Origin: Leucobacter sp. PH1c
GTDB lineage: Bacteria; Actinomycetota; Actinomycetes; Actinomycetales; Microbacteriaceae
Direction of reading: 5' to 3'
Length of the DNA stretch: 35,283 nt
NCBI RefSeq assembly: GCF_000633415.1
Contig: NZ_AYMV01000031.1
Span: 1 to 35,283 of the forward strand
Shown here: positions 32,005 through 35,283 of the stretch, piece after piece
How the letters are laid out: each line of letters opens with the position of its first letter
Numbering within the stretch: the first letter of the stretch is position 1
Notes under the pieces: model-generated
Seen by the model: only the letters and a program-made list of their open reading frames with translations
Databases searched by the model: none
What the model was told of the DNA's origin: nothing
Translations under genes and position numbers: made by a program

Positions 32005-33935
32005 GGCAGCATCCTGCCAGGGGAGGGAGCCGTGCGGAAGAGCGTGCGCCCGGGTCGTGGCCGGTCCGTGACCTCGCCCTCGGAGCGGTCGTCCGCGCGT
32101 GCGGTGAGGAGCATCGCCTCGTCGAGAGTGGCCGGGACCTCGGTGAGCCGCGGCGCGTCGGCGCGTGCCGGCGCCCCCGCCCCGGCTCCCGTGCTCCGGT
32201 GGAGCGGTGCGAGCGCCGCAGCGATGCGCGGAGCAGGCACCCCCGGAACCCGGATCGTGCGGCCATCGAGGAGCGCGGGGAGGCCGGCTTCCCTGAGCAT
32301 TGCGAACGCGGCGCCCCACTCCGCGGTGTCGATGCGCACGGAGCGGTACGGCGCGACGACCGCGGCGAGCGTGCCCGAAGCGGACACCCGGCCTGCGGTG
32401 AGCACGACGAGCCGATCGCACTGCGCGGCCTCCTGCATGTAGTGGGTGCTGACGAGGATCCCCGCGCCCGTGTCCGCCCGGGCGTGCAGCTCCTTCCACA
32501 GCCGCGTGCGCGAGAGCGCGTCCATCCCGGAGCTCGGTTCGTCGAGCACGAGCAGTTCGGGAGCGTGCACGGAGGCGGCGGCAAAGGCGAGGAGGCGGCG
32601 CGAGCCGAGCGGGAGGTCCCGCACGGGCGCGCGCCCCCACTGCGCGGCCCAGCCGGCGAGCTCCTTCGGGACGGGAACGCCCTGCACGGCGGACGCGAAG
32701 CGGAGGTTCTCGGTGGCGGAGAGCATGGGCACCAGCCCGGTGCCCTGCGCGACGTAGCCGAGACGTCGGCGCCGAGCGCGGTCGGGCGGCCCGCCGAAGA
32801 GCGTCGCGCTTCCGGCACTCGGGGTCTCGAGCCCCAGGAGGACGCGCATGAGCGTCGTCTTCCCCGCCCCGTTGCCGCCGAGCAACCCGACGATCTCGCC
32901 GGGGGCCACCGTGAGCGAGACACCGGCGAGCGCGGTCACGGAGCCGAAGCGCTGCACCGCGTCGTCGACCGCCACGATACGTGCGGGAGCCGCAGCAGTC
33001 CGCCGCGCACGGGGCGTGGGAGCGCCAGGGGTCTCGGGGGTCGCGGGATTCGCGGGGGCCGCGGGAGCCGCCGGGCCGGGGCCCCGTGGCTCCTCCCGTA
33101 GCAGCAGTGCGATGCAGGTGCTCTCCAGGTCAGCGCGCGCCGCGCGAAACCCCGGGGGCGGCGGCGCCCCCGGTTCCCGCTCCCAGACGAACACCGCGTC
33201 GCCGCGTCGCCACGCGAGCGGACCGCGCTCGGCAGCCCGGGCTGGCGGACTCGCCGCGTCCGCGCTCCAGAGCGTCCCGGGACACCCCGCGATGATCTGA
33301 GCGGCGGTCCCCGACGCCAGCACCGCACCACCGCCCAGCACGTGCAGCTGCGACGCGCGCTCCGCCTCGTCGAGATAACTCGTGGCGAACACCACAGTCG
33401 CACCGTCCGCCGCCGCCCCGGCGATGAGCGCCCAGAGCTCCGCCCGGCTGATGGGATCCACCCCCGTCGTGGGTTCGTCGAGCAGCACGAGACGGGGCTC
33501 GTGCAGCGTGGCGAGCACCACGCCCAGCTTCTGCCGCATCCCACCCGAGAGCGCCCCGGCGAGGCGGCCCCGCGCGTGCTGTAAGCCGGCGCGCTCGAGC
33601 AGCAGCTCGCCCCGGGCGCGCGCCGTTGCCGCGGGCACCCGGTAGGCGTGCGCGACGAACTCGAGATTCTCCGCAACGGAGAGCGCCCGCCACACCCCCG
33701 CCTCAGCGGGTTGGACGCCGATCTCCGCACGGCGCTCCGGCAGGCCGAGGATCCGGCCCGCGCTCGGACGGAGTCTGCCGGACAGGGCCCGCAGCAGCGT
33801 CGACTTGCCTGCCCCATCCCCACCGACCAGGGCGGACACCGTCCCGGGCGAGAACGTTCCGGTGAACCCGGTGAGCGCGGGACGCCCGGCGATCTCCACA
33901 GACACCGCCTCCACGGACACCGTCACGGCCGCCAT
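32001..33935 (-). CDS. ABC transporter ATPase, two fused nucleotide-binding domains
   Basis: A 644-residue protein. The first ATPase domain has Walker A GGDGAGKST (38-46), signature LSGGMRQKL (129-137) and Walker B LVLLDEPTTGVD (149-160). A Pro/Ala-rich linker lies at about 275-315. The second domain has Walker A GGNGAGKTT (about 352-360) and Walker B LLVLDEPSSGMD, but its signature region reads LPLGSRRLL, not LSGGQ, so that site looks degenerate. The build resembles YhiH/RbbA-like double ATPases paired with ABC-2 permeases. Start ATG overlaps the permease stop by one base. It energises export of an unknown substrate, perhaps a drug or lipid. Confidence 0.9.
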   Translation of the reverse strand: MAAVTVSVEAVSVEIAGRPALTGFTGTFSPGTVSALVGGDGAGKSTLLRALSGRLRPSAGRILGLPERRAEIGVQPAEAGVWRALSVAENLEFVAHAYRVPAATARARGELLLERAGLQHARGRLAGALSGGMRQKLGVVLATLHEPRLVLLDEPTTGVDPISRAELWALIAGAAADGATVVFATSYLDEAERASQLHVLGGGAVLASGTAAQIIAGCPGTLWSADAASPPARAAERGPLAWRRGDAVFVWEREPGAPPPPGFRAARADLESTCIALLLREEPRGPGPAAPAAPANPATPETPGAPTPRARRTAAAPARIVAVDDAVQRFGSVTALAGVSLTVAPGEIVGLLGGNGAGKTTLMRVLLGLETPSAGSATLFGGPPDRARRRRLGYVAQGTGLVPMLSATENLRFASAVQGVPVPKELAGWAAQWGRAPVRDLPLGSRRLLAFAAASVHAPELLVLDEPSSGMDALSRTRLWKELHARADTGAGILVSTHYMQEAAQCDRLVVLTAGRVSASGTLAAVVAPYRSVRIDTAEWGAAFAMLREAGLPALLDGRTIRVPGVPAPRIAAALAPLHRSTGAGAGAPARADAPRLTEVPATLDEAMLLTARADDRSEGEVTDRPRPGRTLFRTAPSPGRMLP

Positions 33936-35176
33936 CAGCGCGCCCCGCCGTGCGTGAGCGAGCGCCGCATCCGGAGGGTCGCGGCACCGAAGACCAGCAC
34001 CGCCATCCCGGCGAGGATCGTGAGCGGCGGCCAGAGCGTATCGAGGCCCGCACCGCGCAGCATGATCCCCTGGCTGATCTCGCGGAACCACGTGAGCGGC
34101 AGAGCGTAGCCGATCCACCGGACCCCGAGGGGCATCGCCTCGAGCGGGAAGATCAGCCCGGAGAGGAGCACTTGCGGCACCACGAAGAGGATCGCCATCT
34201 GGATCGCCTGGCCCGTGCTCTGGGAGACGGAGGAGATGAACACCCCGGCGCCGAGCACCACCAGCAGGAACACCAGCGCCGCGACCGTGAAGACGGGCAC
34301 GCTCCCCACGAAGGGGACCCCGAACACCCAGACGCCCAGCGCCGTGACCGCGGCCATGTCCACCAGTGCGAGGAGGAAGTACGGGGCGATCTTCCCGAAG
34401 ATGATCGCGGACGGGCGGAGCGGCATCACCGCGAGCTGCTCGAGCGTCCTGGTCTCGCGCTCGCGCACCAGTCCGATGCTCGTGATCAGCGCGCCGATGA
34501 AGAGCAGGATCAATCCGATGAGCCCGGGCACCATCACCCACGACGTCCGCAGATCGGGGTTGAACGCGACCGTGATGAACGAACCCGGATCCGCGCTCGC
34601 CGCAGGCGCGGACGCGAGCGCGGTGAGCACGGACTGCGCGGCGACGGCGTCTCCCTGGGCCGCTTCCGCCGCCGCCCGGATCTGCGCGGCTCGGCGCTGC
34701 CCGTCCTCCGCGATGATTTGGAGGAACACGCCCTGCGCGGACTGCGCGGTGAAGAGGCTGCTGCCATCGAGGAGCACCTCCATCCGCTCGGCGAGGGAGG
34801 GCGAGATGGAGGCCCCGCCCGGCGCGGCGGATGCTCCGCCAGGCGCGGCGGATGCTCCTTCCGGTGACTGCGCGATGACGACGGCGTCCGCGGCGCGATC
34901 CCGCAGCAGCGCGGTCGCGCGGTCGCGGTCGCTTCCGGCCCCACCCGGGCCGGGATGGACGAGCGTGATGCTCTCCTGCGCTGCGGCGGTCCGCTCGAGA
35001 TCCGTGCTCAGCTCGGACGACCCCGACCCGATCACGGCCACGTCGATGCGGTCGACCGCGAAATTCGCGGCGTAGCCGAAGATGACGAGGAGCAGGACGG
35101 GGAGGACGACGAGCATGGCGAGCGTGCGCCGATCGCGCGCGAGTTCGCGGAACTCCTTCACGATGATTGCGCGCAT
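33935..35176 (-). CDS. ABC-2 type permease (YhhJ-like)
   Basis: A 413-residue membrane protein. A cytoplasmic start RAIIVKEFRELARDRRT leads to one helix (LAMLVVLPVLLLVIFGYAANFAV). A large extracytoplasmic domain of about 180 residues follows, and then five helices from about residue 215, with TRTLEQLAVMPLRPSAIIFGKIAPYF and the ABC-2 helices LLSGLIFPLEAMP. The outer domain contains a short repeat (GGASAAP twice). ATG at 35176 is preferred because GAGGAGG lies 7 bases upstream; an in-frame GTG at 35221 would add 15 residues. It is first in the operon with the double ATPase and effector-binding protein. Paired usage suggests a drug or lipid exporter. Confidence 0.9.
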   Translation of the reverse strand: MRAIIVKEFRELARDRRTLAMLVVLPVLLLVIFGYAANFAVDRIDVAVIGSGSSELSTDLERTAAAQESITLVHPGPGGAGSDRDRATALLRDRAADAVVIAQSPEGASAAPGGASAAPGGASISPSLAERMEVLLDGSSLFTAQSAQGVFLQIIAEDGQRRAAQIRAAAEAAQGDAVAAQSVLTALASAPAASADPGSFITVAFNPDLRTSWVMVPGLIGLILLFIGALITSIGLVRERETRTLEQLAVMPLRPSAIIFGKIAPYFLLALVDMAAVTALGVWVFGVPFVGSVPVFTVAALVFLLVVLGAGVFISSVSQSTGQAIQMAILFVVPQVLLSGLIFPLEAMPLGVRWIGYALPLTWFREISQGIMLRGAGLDTLWPPLTILAGMAVLVFGAATLRMRRSLTHGGAR

Positions 35177-35283
35177 CCGCCGCCTCCTCAGATCACCATC
35201 GATGCCTTGAGGATAGGTCACTTCCGCCGCGCGGGACAGGGGGAGCGACGCGGCACCCCCGGACGCACGGCGGCGGCCCGTCC

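Noticed and set aside
35222-35283. An open minus-strand stretch of 21 codons entering from the window edge and ending in TGA just before the permease
   Set aside because: Its GTGA overlap with a possible GTG start looks like translational coupling, but 21 codons rich in Arg, Ala and Pro cannot be assigned to a gene.
1-35283. CRISPR arrays, insertion sequences, transposases and known defence genes
   Set aside because: No regularly spaced 25-40 base repeats, no terminal inverted repeats around a transposase frame, and no Cas, restriction-modification or toxin-antitoxin motifs were seen.

Overview
The window reads as chromosomal DNA of a high-G+C actinobacterium. Several traits point to Microbacteriaceae, with Leucobacter-like gene content as the best guess: about 70 % G+C in most genes, paired clpP1-clpP2 beside tig and clpX, an Actinobacteria-style Ap4A-phosphorylase-like HIT protein beside thrS, a tRNA Gly-Cys-Val cluster, and many apparently leaderless GTG/ATG starts. 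There is no rRNA gene or other marker that would settle the genus.

Layout. (1) 1-4531 is an oxyanion and metalloid region: a SulP-type anion transporter cut by the window edge, a 24-bp tandem repeat, a small CPNG thioredoxin-like protein, a ChrA chromate transporter, and an acr3-arsR arsenite operon with a likely operator. (2) 4605-8587 is accessory-like: a small HNH protein, a DUF4190/DUF4352-type membrane protein, a low-G+C five-helix membrane protein, the tRNA cluster Gly(GCC)-Cys(GCA)-Val(GAC), an uncharacterised membrane-anchored HELLH protein, and tRNA-Val(CAC). Seventeen bases of the 3' end of tRNA-Val(GAC) recur 0.7 kb away, each copy followed by its own terminator. The interval between them holds only the low-G+C gene, so it looks like a very small tRNA-integrated element. 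(3) 8648-10630 holds a MocR-type regulator and a GNAT acetyltransferase. (4) 10768-14750 is thrS, HIT, yebC, ruvC. The ruvA and ruvB genes that usually follow ruvC are absent; a GATC-rich hairpin region and a TRIC-family membrane protein lie there instead. (5) 16005-21981 is a dense nucleic-acid and envelope block: recO, uppS, dus, dgt, dnaG. A large 23-bp inverted repeat precedes recO. (6) 22101-24098 holds a solitary Dpp-like ABC ATPase, tRNA-Asn, a gamma-carbonic-anhydrase-like protein, tRNA-Gly(TCC) and tRNA-Pro(TGG). (7) 24163-28502 is the protein quality-control block: trigger factor with a histone-like Lys/Ala tail, ClpP1, ClpP2 and ClpX, with a ClgR-like box before clpP1. (8) 28521-35176, all on the minus strand, holds an ABC-2 permease, a fused double ATPase and an effector-binding-domain protein, then valS (after its own leader) and a small acidic protein.

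How the genes work together. Regions 4, 5 and 7 are housekeeping: tRNA charging, Holliday-junction resolution, recombination repair, isoprenoid carrier synthesis, primer synthesis, dNTP control, folding and proteolysis. Region 1 and the ABC operon look like stress-resistance modules. Region 2 is the most plausible acquired DNA. I see no CRISPR array, insertion sequence, transposase, integrase, phage structural gene or recognisable defence system.
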